This document shows, piece after piece, positions 21,241-34,800 of a stretch of DNA of 64,000 nt; within the stretch, counting starts at the first letter, position 1; each line of letters begins with the position of its first letter. Source of the stretch: Vicugna pacos (taxonomy: Eukaryota > Chordata > Mammalia > Artiodactyla > Camelidae); NCBI RefSeq assembly GCF_048564905.1, contig NW_027328740.1, positions 7,261,292 through 7,325,291 of the forward strand. The letters are read 5' to 3'. The translations under genes were made by a program, and so were the position numbers. The notes under the pieces are model-generated. The model did no database searches and was not told the origin of the DNA. It saw nothing but the letters and a program-made list of their open reading frames with translations.

Positions 21241-24200
21241 TCAACTGAAAATGGACACACTTCCCTCCGTTGCTACAGTGCATACAGATCTGAACAAAAG
21301 GAAAGAGGGAAGAACAAAGGCCCATGGGACGCTAGTGGGTAGAATCACATTTACCTTAGGAACCTCTCGTCGGATGCAGCCCCTCCCCCAACACTGACAA
21401 GATGCAGCAGCCATTGGGGATGGCAGTTAGCGGTTGGATTCCAGGTGGAATGTTGGTGTGTACCGCGAGGCTTGTTGTGGCTGGTGGATCCTAGGTAACC
21501 GGGCAGAGTTCTGTGGGTGGATCAGTGCGATGGAGGGGCTGCCGCCCTCTGTGGAGCTTGGCTTAGGTCTTTGGTCCGGGAAGCTGTGTCAGTTCGAGAT
21601 ACTGCTGCTGCCCAAAGACCTGAGTTCACGGGTCAGTTTCCAGAACCTGAAAGGGCAGACAGTGGAAGATCTGCCTGTCTTCAGCTTACTGGAGAGGCTC
21701 CGAGGTCCTTTCAGACTTGCCCAGTCCTGTTGAAGTCGACTTTATGGGAGACACGAAGAGAAGCTGGCCGAAAATATGGCTGCAGGGATTGAGGAGAGAT
21801 GCGAACACATTGATGAGAGATGTTCTGCTACAATAGAGAATACTGGACTGGAGACAGCTGTAGAGGATAGCAGGCTCGAAAGGCATTCATGAGACATATT
21901 GAACCTCGCTGATACTAGCAGAAACATATGGAGGGCCACCGTGGACTGGAGGAAGTTCCTCAATTCTCTGCTCCAAGAACGGGTCCAAGATCCCTGACGT
22001 CTAAAGAGAAGAGATGGCAGAGATGATAAAAACGCTCATGTTCTTGAAAGAGGTCAGATAATCCACATGACCCAAGGGGCAATTCCAAGCCATTCAGATC
22101 AAAGTGCACCAAGCCCAGGTAAGCCTTTTCCCAGCTTTGGGCCTAGCTATCAAGCACTTGCTCTTCCCTCCCCTCCACTCAGGCATCCATTTTGAGGGAT
22201 CAGTACCTGAGCTGCAATGAAGCCAGTAAGAGAAGAGCAAGCCCCTCCTAGAATCAGAGTTCCTCTAGCTCCATCCTCTGTGAACAACAGGGAACCCCAT
22301 AAAGGTCAAATACTCCCGTATGAAATAGATAGGAATTGAATACTTAGCTCCCACAAAGAAACGATGGCCTTCCGCTAGATTCAGCAAATGCTGGGTTTAT
22401 GTCTTCTCTGGGGTGAAGGGAGTGTGGTAAGTGAGGGGAATCTTTGACTGAACTTGAATCTGTATTAGGCCTCCGTTTTTCAAGACAGTCTAGGTACATA
22501 TTAGAAGTCAGATAGTGAACTGAACTGTAAAAGTCGCCAATGACATGAAAGACACAGCTTATGTGGACCGTCTTTCAATTGAGTCAAGCCCCCGGGGGCA
22601 ATCGATCATGGGGGTGGAGACTTGGTTGCATTCAAGTGCTTTACCCAACATGATCGGATGATTAAGCGTTCTCATCACTGATAGAAGAACACCTGGTTCT
22701 CAGTAGCCTAGCTTAGCTGCAGAAGGCTTCTCATAGCTATAATGCCTCTAGGTTCTTTGGATTCAAAGCTAAATGTATATATTTAGTTCGTTTCCTCTTG
22801 TATTTTCCTTGAGAGGGATGTTACACTTTGAAATGCCAACATTGACCAGTAGGTGTCATCGGGAGTAAAGGGCACCACATGCACAAGTGAATCCAAGCTT
22901 GGGGGTTATTTCATGTTTCCATTAGTTATTTCATGGTTCCTGTTGGTTTCGGAGGCTTCAACAGTAAAGAGGTGACATGACCCCTTTAACAGTTCGGACT
23001 GCTAGTTTGCATTCTATCTGTCTATGTTTTCCTTAGAGCTGAAAAAATGTTACCGAAATTGACAAGTCTGGCTTCTAGGTCGATTTAGTATGTTTCAGAA
23101 ACTAACTTCATTTTCGTATAACTCCCAAAACATTTATATAAATTCTATTAAATTTTTAAAGACTGCAAATGAGATATCAACACAATGTCAAATCTGGAGT
23201 CTTCGGACAATCCCTCCCACCACTGCTGTATAGAAACAGAGAGATAAAAAAAAATCACATTTCTGTGAAATGTATCTGGAAAGTGTTGATTCATCGATGC
23301 CCAGTTGACAGAGAAGCAGTGCAACCTGCTCTCACTCGCTCCCATGAACACAGCAATGGAAACATCCACTCACCCAGCCCTTGGCACAGGACACTTGCCG
23401 AAGAGAGGTCTGTTACTTCCAAAGACAGGATGAGGCCTAAGAACACCTGGAAGCAGGAGAAGGAAAAGCAGGGAATGGAAACCAGTGCATGGTCTGAGCC
23501 CTGTTGATGGAGCAGTAAAGGTGAAACTCTCTTTAACTTGGACGCACACTCTCAAGCGGACAGGAGACATGGGACTGAAGGTGATGCGCTGAGTGTTAGA
23601 AGAGTGCACAGCAGATGCTTGGCTGACAGAACGCAAAGAATCCAGTGCAAAATATCCCCACAGTTGATTCTGAGACCGAGATCCGAGCTGCCAAATTTGA
23701 GGTAGCAGAGGCAGCGTTCAGGGAGGGATAGGGCTATGGATGATGGCACACGCTGAGTCTCAGGGATCTGGAGTGCGTTGTGGGATGTGGTGGGTCCTAT
23801 CAAGAGAGCAAACCGACCTGTGACCCCAATGAGCAAGCAACCACCCTGGCGCACGCAGTTGAAATTATCGAACTGTCCCATGGCCACACCCAGTGCATCT
23901 GCAGGACCAGAGACCAATTTGGCATTTTGCCAATAGAGCATGTGTGGGGCTGAATCAGAGATATTGTGCATCGGGTCTGAGGGATCCAGGGGGCCTTGGG
24001 TTTGAATTCAGAATGAAAAGCCTTAGGATCTGCTACATTCATAACCTGGGCTGTGATTACGGTTTGGTTTGAGGCACAGGATGTGCAACAGCTCTGTGGT
24101 TGCCTTCGTGCACCCGTGCCACAAGGATGAGAGGACAAGGAAGTGTGGTCCAAGACCACAGCATGAGAAGAGGAAGGATTTCCTTCAGTTTATCGCTCAA

Positions 24201-26402
24201 AAGCGGATACTACATTTTGGATGGCACCGGTGTGGTTCGGCAGCGAGGACACCAAGTTCGGGCTGCGGGATCATTCCAGCAGGCCCTGATGTGTGACATC
24301 CATATATATGCTTCCACTGGAGTTTCTGTAGACAGAGAAGCTCTTGGAAGAAATGGTTTCAGAGGGACATTCCCGTGGCACTACAAAGCACAAGCGCACT
24401 CACACTCTGCTCTTCTGGAAACACTCCAAAATATCATAGAGTAGAATGCAGAGCTGAGAAACTTTAGAAGCTCCATTTCCACCAGAGGAAGTGTCCTGTG
24501 CTCTTTCAGATTTGTGAGATAAGCGTAATCAAAATGAGGTTATCCTAATCGAAATAGTATGGGGGGTTCATCACAACAAAGGCAACACCAGCAATGGGAG
24601 ATAGACCAGACAACACACACAGGAACAGGACATGGCATCAATGTCTAGGAAAATTTGTCCTCACAGAAATCCCACGCAATTGTGTAGAGCCAAGAGTCTA
24701 AAGTTTTCACTTATCCAAGCCCTAGAAGTCTACATAAGATACCTGAAATTACCTGACCAGTAGAGATGAAGAAATACAGTAAAAGGAAAAGGAAGTACCA
24801 TTTTCAGTTCCAAAGAGATTGAAGGCCCTAAAGATAAGCTTTCAGACAATTAGACTGCAAAACGCTCTCCAGAGCAAGTATTGAAAATGGAGGTGAGGGA
24901 AACACTGAAGAACAACAGTGTCTCAGAATCACAAAAGGCAGAATACCAGAAAAGGGGAAGAGAAAGCCTAAAGATGAGCCAAATAATATCAGAAAACTCA
25001 GTGGATGAGAAAATATCAGGGCTAACATTCCATCCTAAGCAGACTAGATTTTGCAGAGGGACACGTGAATGACTTTGAAGACAGGGGAACAGAAATCCCT
25101 CGGTCAGAAGCACACATAGGAAAGCAAGTGAAAACCAATGAAAACATTGCTGTTGAATCCTGGTTGAAGACAAGGCATGAAAGACTAAAATTCGAAAGAG
25201 TCCCAGATGGAAAAGCAAGAGATAAAGAAACAAACAATGTTTGAAAAGTTATGTGTAGAAAAATCAGACTGAAACTTGCTGAAAGCCAAGATAGAATCAT
25301 CTAGGCGAATTCAGGTAGTACACAGCGTCCAAAAGAGGTGGAATCCCAATAGACTTAGCAGCAGCTGTATGATCCAAATCAACAAAGTTCATGAGCATCC
25401 CAGTGATTTAAAATGCGCCTGGAGGAAAGCAACATAGTCACAAGAGAACCTCCAGAGGGGTTTCAGCTGCTATCTCAGCAGCATTATTGCAGGACAGGGA
25501 GGAGTGCCAGGACATAGACCATAGCTTGAATGGCAAAATGCTGCCATCTAGGGTAGCCTATGCCACATGACCACCATTTCTAATAACAGCAGAGCTAGAG
25601 AATGCCACAGACCTGCAAATCTTAAAAGAATTCAGCAGTTCGAAACGTATCCTAAAAGAAAGGTTGAGAATTCTCCCCTGAAGGGATAAGCAGCAAGATG
25701 AAATGGAAAGAAGAAAACCCTTATTGGAAATGCAAGAAGAGCATGAGTGGAAAAGAAGAAACAAGAAGAAAGCAAGGAGGACATCAAAACCCTAAAGATG
25801 GGAGAGGGAAGCAGGAAATCATAGGGGATTGGAAGCACTATCTTAAGGGAGTCAGCTTATATGACTCTCTGTTGGAAGCAAACGGAGAGATGCATGGCCT
25901 GACTTGTTTGCAAAACAAACGAGAAACAGACCAAGAAAGAATCAAACAAACAAACAACACAAAAATGGTAGGGTAACATGAATATTAAAAAGAAATTACT
26001 CAAGGTGATGTCAAGGATCATTCAGTACGCATCGACCCACTATCGCGGCTTGAATGTACTCAGCACACCTGTATATGGAAATCAGAGGCGTGCATATATA
26101 TTCGTAAATATTGTTTCATATGAGCATATCGTGACCTAACCCAAATGCCGATTTGGAATCCAATGGATTCCTAGTCCGTGATATAGACTTGCAAGTCTTC
26201 CAACAGGATGAATGAATGCCATATTCTACACTACGTCGAGAAGAAATGGCACAAGCCTATAACAAGGAAAATAGCTCCGCAAAAGTGTACTAAGATCAAA
26301 AGAGACAGGCAGTAAAGTGCACATTGGGGATTGTATCAGTCCTAGGAATTTCAGCAGCCTTGAAACAAATGGATAGATGTCCCGTGAATGCGGGTGTTTC
26401 AG
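21123..26402 (+). repeat. Macrosatellite unit 5 (5280 bp)
   Basis: First unit with the right-zone alleles CGTCGGATG and TTTCCTCTTGT. The A-tract is nine bases. With unit 6 it shares a change near 23634 that removes a minus-strand stop and lengthens the local frame from 112 to 139 codons. Its tail has CAGTCC...CAGCAGCC at 26338-26359, a combination otherwise seen only at the end of unit 11, about 31.7 kb away. Confidence 0.97.
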
Positions 26403-26520
26403 CAGAAATCAACCGACGGCTATGTATTGCGGGTGTGCCCATATTACAGGAACAATACTTTCCCTTAGTGGGTCTCTGTGTACTGTGAACTGTTAGAAAG
26501 TTTAAAGACGTGTGAAACAT
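24861..26520 (+). mobile_element. HAL1-like LINE relic (unit 5)
   Basis: Same block. N-terminal frame open for 63 codons (24881-25072). Tail alleles shared with unit 11. Confidence 0.6.
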
Positions 26521-29500
26521 TCAACTGAAAATGGACACACTTCCCTCCGTTGCTACAGTGCATACAGATCTGAACAAAAGGAAAGAGGGAAGAACAAAGG
26601 CCCATGGGACGCTAGTGGGTAGAATCACATTTACCTTAGGAACCTCTCGTCGGATGCAGCCCCTCCCCCAACACTGACAAGATGCAGCAGCCATTGGGGA
26701 TGGCAGTTAGCGGTTGGATTCCAGGTGGAATGTTGGTGTGTACCGCGAGGCTTGTTGTGGCTGGTGGATCCTAGGTAACCGGGCAGAGTTCTGTGGGTGG
26801 ATCAGTGCGATGGAGGGGCTGCCGCCCTCTGTGGAGCTTGGCTTAGGTCTTTGGTCCGGGAAGCTGTGTCAGTTCGAGATACTGCTGCTGCCCAAAGACC
26901 TGAGTTCACGGGTCAGTTTCCAGAACCTGAAAGGGCAGACAGTGGAAGATCTGCCTGTCTTCAGCTTACTGGAGAGGCTCCGAGGTCCTTTCAGACTTGC
27001 CCAGTCCTGTTGAAGTCGACTTTATGGGAGACACGAAGAGAAGCTGGCCGAAAATATGGCTGCACGGATTGAGGAGAGATGCGAACACATTGATGAGAGA
27101 TGTTCTGCTACAATAGAGAATACTGGCCTGGAGACAGCTGTAGAGGATAGCAGGCTCGAAAGGCATTCATGAGACATATTGAACCTCGCTGATACTAGCA
27201 GAAACATACGGAGGGCCACCGTGGACTGGAGGAAGTTCCTCAATTCTCTGCTCCAAGAACGGGTCCAAGATCCCTGACGTCTAAAGAGAAGAGATGGCAG
27301 AGATGATAAAAACGCTCATGTTCTTGAAAGAGGTCAGATAATCCACACGACCCAAGGGGCAATTCCAAGCCATTCAGATCAAAGTGCACCAAGCCCAGGT
27401 AAGCCTTTTCCCAGCTTTGGGCCTAGCTATCAAGCACTTGCTCTTCCCTCCCCTCCACTCAGGCATCCATTTTGAGGGATCAGTACCTGAGCTGCAATGA
27501 AGCCAGTAAGAGAAGAGCAAGCCCCTCCTAGAATCAGAGTTCCTCTAGCTTCATCCTCTGTGAACAACAGGGAACCCCATAAAGGTCAAATACTCCCGTA
27601 TGAAATAGATAGGAATTGAATACTTAGCTCCCACAAAGAAACGATGGCCTTCCGCTAGATTCAGCAAATGCTGGGTTTATGTCTTCTCTGGGGTGAAGGG
27701 AGTGTGGTAAGTGAGGGGAATCTTTGACTGAACTTGAATCTGTATTAGGCCTCCGTTTTTCAAGACAGTCTAGGTACATATTAGAAGTCAGATAGTGAAC
27801 GGAACTGTAAAAGTCGCCAATGACATGAAAGACACAGCTTATGTGGACCGTCTTTCAATTGAGTCAAGCCCCCGGGGGCAATCGATCATGGGGGTGCAGA
27901 CTTGGTTGCATTCAAGTGCTTTACCCAACATGATGGGATGATTAAGCGTTCTCATCACTGATAGAAGAACACCTGGTTCTCAGTAGCCTAGCATAGCTGC
28001 AGCAGGTTTCTCATAGCTATAATGCCTCTAGGTTCTTTGGATTCAAAGCTAAATGTATATATTTAGTTCGTTTCCTCTTGTATTTTCCTTGAGAGGGATG
28101 TTACACCTTGAAATGCCAACATTGACCAGTAGGTGTCATCGGGAGTAAAGGGCACCACATGCACAAGGGAATCCAAGCTTGGTGGTTATTTCATGTTTCC
28201 ATTAGTTTTTTCATGGTTCCTGTTGGTTTCGGAGGCTTCAACAGTAAAGAGTTGACATGACCCCTTTAACAGTTCGGACTGCTAGTTTGCATTCTATCTG
28301 TCTATGTTTTCCTTAGAGCTGACAAAATGTTACCGAAATTGACAAGTCTGGCTTCTAGGTCGATTTAGTATGTTTCAGAAACTAACTTCATTTTCGTATA
28401 ACTCCCAAAGCATTTATATAAATTCTATTAAATTTTTAAAGACAGCAAATGAGATATCAACACAATGTCAAAACTGGAGTCTTCGGACAATCCCTCCCAC
28501 CACTGCTGTATACAAACAGAGAGATAAAAAAAAACCACATTTCTGTGAAATGTATCTGGAAAGTGTTGATTCATCGATGCCCAGTTGACAGAGAAGCAGT
28601 GCAACCTGCTCTCACTCGCTCCCATGAACACAGCAATGGAAACATCCACTCACCCAGCCCTTGGCACAGGACACTTGCCGAAGAGAGGTCTGTTACTTCC
28701 AAAGACAGGATGAGGCCTCAGAACACCTGGAAGCAGGAGAAGGAAAAGCAGGGAATGGAAACCAGTGCATGGTCTGAGCCCTGATGATGGAGCAGTAAAG
28801 GTGAAACTCTCTTTAACTTGGACGCACACTCTCAAGCGGACAGGAGACATGGGATTGAAGGTGATGCGCTGAGTGTTAGAAGAGTGCACAGCAGATGCTT
28901 GGCTGACAGAACGCAAAGAATCCAGTGCAAAATATCCCCACAGTTGATTCTGAGACCGAGATCCGAGCTGCCAAATTTGAGGTAGCAGAGGCAGCGTTCA
29001 GGGAGGGATAGGGCTACGGATGATGGCACACGCTGAGTCTCAGGGATCTGGAGTGCGTTGTGGGATGTGGTGGGTCCTATCAAGAGAGCAAACCGACCTG
29101 TGACCCCAATGAGCAAGCAACCACCCTGGCGCACGCAGTTGAAATTATCGAACTGTCCCATGGCCACACCCAGTGCATCTGCAGGACCAGAGACCAATTT
29201 GGCATTTTGCCAATAGAGCATGTGTGGGGCTGAATCAGAGATATTGTGCATCGGGTCTGAGGGATCCAGGGGGCCTTGGGTTTGAATTCAGAATGAAAAG
29301 CCTTAGGATCTTCTACATTCAAAACCTGGGCTGTGATTATGGTTTGGTTTGAGGCACAGGATGTGCAACAGCTCTGTGGTTGCCTTCGTGCACCCGTACC
29401 ACAAGGATGAGAGGACAAGGAAGTGTGGTCCAAGACCACAGCATGAGAAGAGGAAGGATTTACTTCAGTTTATCTCTCAAAAGCGGATGCTACATTTTGG

Positions 29501-31683
29501 ATGGCACCGGCATGGTTCGGCAGCGAGGACACCAAGTTCGGGCTGCGGGATCATTCCAGCAGGCCCTGATGTGTGACATCCATAGATATGCTTCCACTGG
29601 TGTTTCTGTAGACAGAGAAGCTCTTGGAAGAACTGGTTTCAGTGGGACATTCCCTTGGCACTACAAAGCACAAGCGCACTCACACTCTGCTCTTCTGGAA
29701 ACACTCCAAAACAACATAGAGTAGAATGCAGAGCTGAGAACCTTTAGAAGCTCCATTTCCACCAGCGGAAGTGTCCTGTGCTCTTTCAGATTTGTGAGAT
29801 ATGCGTAATCAATATGAGGTTATCCTAATCGAAATAGTATGGGGGGTTCATCACAACAAAGGCAACACCAGCAATTGGAGATAGACCAGACAACACACAC
29901 AGGAACAGGACATGGCATCAATGTCTAGGAAAATTTGTCCTCACAGAAATCCCACGCAATTGTGTAGAGCCAAGAGTCTAAAGTTTTCACTTAACCAAGC
30001 CCTAGAAGTCTACATTAGATACCTGAAATTACCTGACCAGTAGAGATGAAGAAATACAGTAAAAGGAAAAGGAAGTACCATTTTCACTTCCAAAGAGATT
30101 GAAGGCCCTAAAGATAAGCTTTCAGACAATTAGACTGCAAAACGCTCTCCAGAGCAAGTATTGAAAATGGAGGTGAGGGAAACACTGAAGAACAACAGTG
30201 TCTCAGAATCACAAAAGGCAGAATACCAGAAAAGGGGAAGAGAAAGCCTAAAGACGAGCCAAATAATATCAGATAACTCAGTGGATGAGAATATATCAGG
30301 GCTAACATTCCATCCTAAGCAGACTTGATTTTGCAGAGGGACACGTGAATGACTTTGAAGACAGGGGAACAGAAATCCCTCGGTCAGAAGCACACATAGG
30401 AAAGCAAGTGCAAACCAATGAAAACATTGCTGTTGAATCCTGGTTGAAGACAAGGCATGAAAGACTAAAATTCGAAAGAGTCCCAGATGGAAAAGCAAGA
30501 GATAAAGAAACAAACAATGTTTGAAAAGTGATGTGTAGAAAAATCAGACTGAAACTTGCTGAAATCCAAGATAGAATGATCTAGGCGATTTCAGGAAGTA
30601 CACAGCGTCCAAAAGAGGTGGAATCCCAATAGACTTAGCAGCAGCTGTATGATCCAAATCAACAAAGTTAATGAGCATCCCAGTGATTTAAAATGCGCCT
30701 GGAGGAAAGCAACATAGTCACAAGAGAACCTCCAGAGGGGTTTCAGCTGCTATCTCAGCAGCAATATTGCAGGACAGGGAGGAGTGCCAGGACATAGACC
30801 ATAGCTTGAATGGCAAAATGCTGCCATCTAGGGTAGCCTATGCCACATGACCACCATTTCTAATAACAGCAGAGCTAGAGAATGCCACAGACCTGCAAAT
30901 CTTAAAAGAATTCAGCAGTTCGAAACGTATCCTAAAAGAAAGGTTGAGAATTCTCCCCTGAAGGGATAAGCAGCAAGATGAAATGGAAAGAAGAAAACCC
31001 TTATTGGAAATGCAAGAAGAGCAAGAGTGGAAAAGAAGAAACAAGAAGAAAGCAAGGAGGACTTCAAAACCCTAAAAATGGGAGAGGGAAGCAGGAAATC
31101 ACAGGGGATTGGAAGCACTATCTTAAGGGATTCAGCTTATATGACTCTCTGTTGGAAGCAAACGGAGAGATGCATGGCCTGACGTGTTTGCAAAACAAAC
31201 GAGAAGCAGACCAAGAAAGAATCAAACAAACAAACAACACAAAAAGGGTAGGGTAACATGAATATTCAAAAGAAATTACTCAAGGTGATGTCAAGGATCA
31301 TTCAGTACGCATCGACCCAGTATCGCGGCTTGAATGTACTCAGCACACCTGTATTCGGAAATCAGAGGCGTGCATTTATATTCGTAAATATTGATTCATA
31401 TGAGGATATCGTGACCTAACCCAAATGCCGATTTGTAATCCAATGGATTCCTAGTCCGTGATATAGACTTCCAAGTCTTCCAACAGGATGAATGAATGCC
31501 ATATTCTACACTACGTCGAGAAGAAATGGCACAAGCCTATAACAAGGAAAAGTAGCTCCGCAAAAGTGTACTAAGATCAAAAGAGACAGGCAGTAAAGTG
31601 CACATTGGGGATTGTATCATTCCTAGGAATTTCAACCCCCTTGAAACAAATGGATAGATGTCCCGTGAATGCGGGTGTTTCAG
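26403..31683 (+). repeat. Macrosatellite unit 6 (5281 bp)
   Basis: Closest to unit 5 over much of its length, with a nine-base A-tract and the same lost minus-strand stop. Private changes include an early stop in the LINE ORF1 N-terminal frame near 30326. It shares GATGGGATG near 27933 with units 8-11, whereas units 5, 7 and 12 have GATCGGATG, so variants are not arranged as a simple tree. Confidence 0.97.
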
Positions 31684-31801
31684 CAGAAATCAACCGACGG
31701 CTATGTATTGCGGGTGTGCCCATATTACAGGAACAATAGTTTCCCTTAGTGGGTCTCTGTGTACTGTGAACTGTTAGAAAGTTCAAAGACGTGTGAAACA
31801 T
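30141..31801 (+). mobile_element. HAL1-like LINE relic (unit 6)
   Basis: Same block, with a private early stop near 30326 in the N-terminal frame. Otherwise close to unit 5. Confidence 0.6.
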
Positions 31802-34800
31802 TCAACTGAAAATGGACACACTTCCCTCCGTTGCTACAGTGCATACAGATCTGAACAAAAGGAAAGAGGGAAGAACAAAGGCCCATGGGACGCTAGTGGG
31901 TAGAATCACATTTACCTTAGGAACCTCTCGTCGGATGCAGCCCCTCCCCCAACACTGACAAGATGCAGCAGCCATTGGGGATGGCAGTTAGCGGTTAGAT
32001 TCCAGGTGGAATGTTGGTGTGTACCGCGAGGCTTGTTGTGGCTGGTGGATCCTAGGTAACCGGGCAGAGTTCTGTGGGTGGATCAGTGCGATGGAGGGGC
32101 TGCCGCCCTCTGTGGAGCTTGGCTTAGGTCTTTGGTCCGGGAAGCTGTGTCAGTTCGAGATACTGCTGCTGCCCAAAGACCTGAGTTCACGGGTCAGTTT
32201 CCAGAACCTGAAAGGGCAGACAGTGAAAGATCTGCCTGTCTTCAGCTTACTGGAGAGGCTCCGATGTCCGTTCAGACTTGCCCAGTCCTGTTGAAGTCGA
32301 CTTTATGGGAGACACGAAGAGAAGCTGGCCGAAAATATGGCTGCACGAATTGAGGAGAGATGCGAACACATTGATGAGAGATGTTCTGCTACAATAGAGA
32401 ATACTGGCCTGGAGACAGCTGTAGAGGATAGCAGGCTCGAAAGGCATTCATGAGACATATTGAACCTCGCTGATACTAGCAGAAACATACGGAGGGCCAC
32501 CGTGGACTGGAGGAAGTCCCTCAATTCTCTGCTCCAAGAACGGGTCCAAGATCCCTGACGTCTAAAGAGAAGAGATGGCAGAGATGATAAAAACGCTCAT
32601 GTTCTTGAAAGAGGTCAGATAATCCACACGACCCAAGGGGCAATTCCAAGCCATTCAGATCAAAGTGCACCAAGGCCAGGTAAGCCTTTTCCCAGGTTTG
32701 GGCCTAGCTATCAAGCACTTGCTCTTCCCTCCCCTCCACTCAGGCATCCATTTTGAGGGATCAGTACCTGAGCTGCAATGAAGCCAGTAAGAGATGAGCA
32801 AGCCCCTCCTAGAATCAGAGTTCCTCTAGCTTCATCCTCTGTGAACAACAGGGAACCCCATAAAGGTCAAATACTCCCGTATGAAATAGATAGGAATTGA
32901 ATACTTAGCTCCCACAAAGAAACGATGGCCTTCCGCTAGATTCAGCAAATGCTGGGTTCATGTCTTCTCTGGGGTGAAGGGAGTGTGGTAAGTGAGGGGA
33001 ATCTTTTAATGAACTTGAATCTGTATTAGGCCTCCGTTTTTCAAGACAGTCTAGGTACATATTAGAAGTCAGATAGTGAACTGAACTGTAAAAGTCGCCA
33101 ATGACATGAAAGACACAGCTTATGTGGACCGTCTTTCAATTGAGTCAAGCCCCCGGGGGCAATCGATCATGGGGGTGCAGACTTGGTTGCATTCAAGTGC
33201 TTTACCCAACATGATCGGATGATTAAGTGTTCTCATCACTGATAGAAGAACACCTGGTTCTCAGTAGCCTAGCATAGCTGCAGCAGGGTTCTCATAGCTA
33301 TAATGCCTCTAGGTTCTTTGGATTCAAAGCTAAATGTATATATTTAGTTCGTTTCCTCTTGTATTTTCCTTGAGAGGGATGTTACACCTTGAAATGCCAA
33401 CATTGACCAGTAGGAGTCATCGGGAGTAAAGGGCACCACATGCACAAGTGAATCCAAGCTTGGGGGTTATTTCATGTTTCCATTAGTTATTTCATGGTTC
33501 CTGTTGGTTTCGGAGGCTTCAACAGTAAAGAGTTGACATGACCCCTTTAACAGTTCGGACTGCTAGTTTGCATTCTATCTGTCTATGTTTTCCTTAGAGC
33601 TGACAAAATGTTACCGAAATTGACAAGTCTGGCTTCTAGGTCGATTTAGTATGTTTCAGAAACTAACTTCATTTTCGTATAACTCCCAAAACATTTATAT
33701 AAATTCTATTAAATTTTTAAAGACTGCAAATGAGATAACAACACAATGTCAAAACTGGAGTCTTCGGACAATCCCTCCCACCACGGCTGTATAGAAACAG
33801 AGAGATAAAAAAAATCACATTTCTGTGAAATGTATCTGGAAAGTGTTGATTCATCGATGCCCAGTTGACAGAGAAGCAGTGCAACCTGCGCTCACTCGCT
33901 CCCATGAACACAGCAATGGAAACATCCACTCACCCAGGCCATGGCACAGGACACATGCCGAAGAGAGGTCTGTTACTTCCAAAGACAGGATGAGGCCTCA
34001 GAACACCTGGAAGCAGGAGAAGGAAAAGCAGGGAATGGATACCAGTGCATGGTCTGAGCCCTGTTGATGGAGCAGTAAAGGTGAAACTCTCTTTAACTTG
34101 GACGCACACTCTCAAGCGGACAGGAGACATGGGATTGAAGGTGATGCGCTGAGTGTTAGAAGAGTGCACAGCAGATGCTTGGCTGACCGAACTCAAAGAA
34201 TCCAGTGCAAAATATCCCCACAGTTGATTCTGAGACCAAGCTCCGAGCAGCCAAATTTGAGGAAGCAGAGGCAGCGTTCAGGGAGGGATAGGGCTACGGA
34301 TGATGGCACACGCTGAGTCTCAGGGATCTGGAGTGCGTTGTGGGATGTGGTGGGTCCTATCAAGAGAGCAAACCGACCTGGGACCCCAATGAGCAAGCAA
34401 CCACCCTAGCGCGCGCAGTTGAAATTATTGATCTGTCCCATGGCCACACCCATTGCATCTGCAAGACCAGAGACCAATTTGGCATTTTGTCAATAGAGCA
34501 TGTGTGGGGCTGAATCAGAGATATTGTGCATCGGGTCTGAGGGATCCAGGGGGCCTTGGGTTTGAATTCAGAATGAAAAGCCTTAGGATCTGCTACATTC
34601 ATAACCTGGGCTGTGATTATGGTTTGGTTTGAGGCACAGGATGTGCAACATCTCTGTGGTTGCCTTCGTGCACCCGTGCCACAAGGATGAGAGGACAAGG
34701 AAATGTGGTCCAAGACCACAGCGTGAGAAGTGGAAGGATTTCCTTCAGTTTACCTCTCAAAAGCGGATGCTACATTTTGGATGGCACCGGCACGGTTCGG

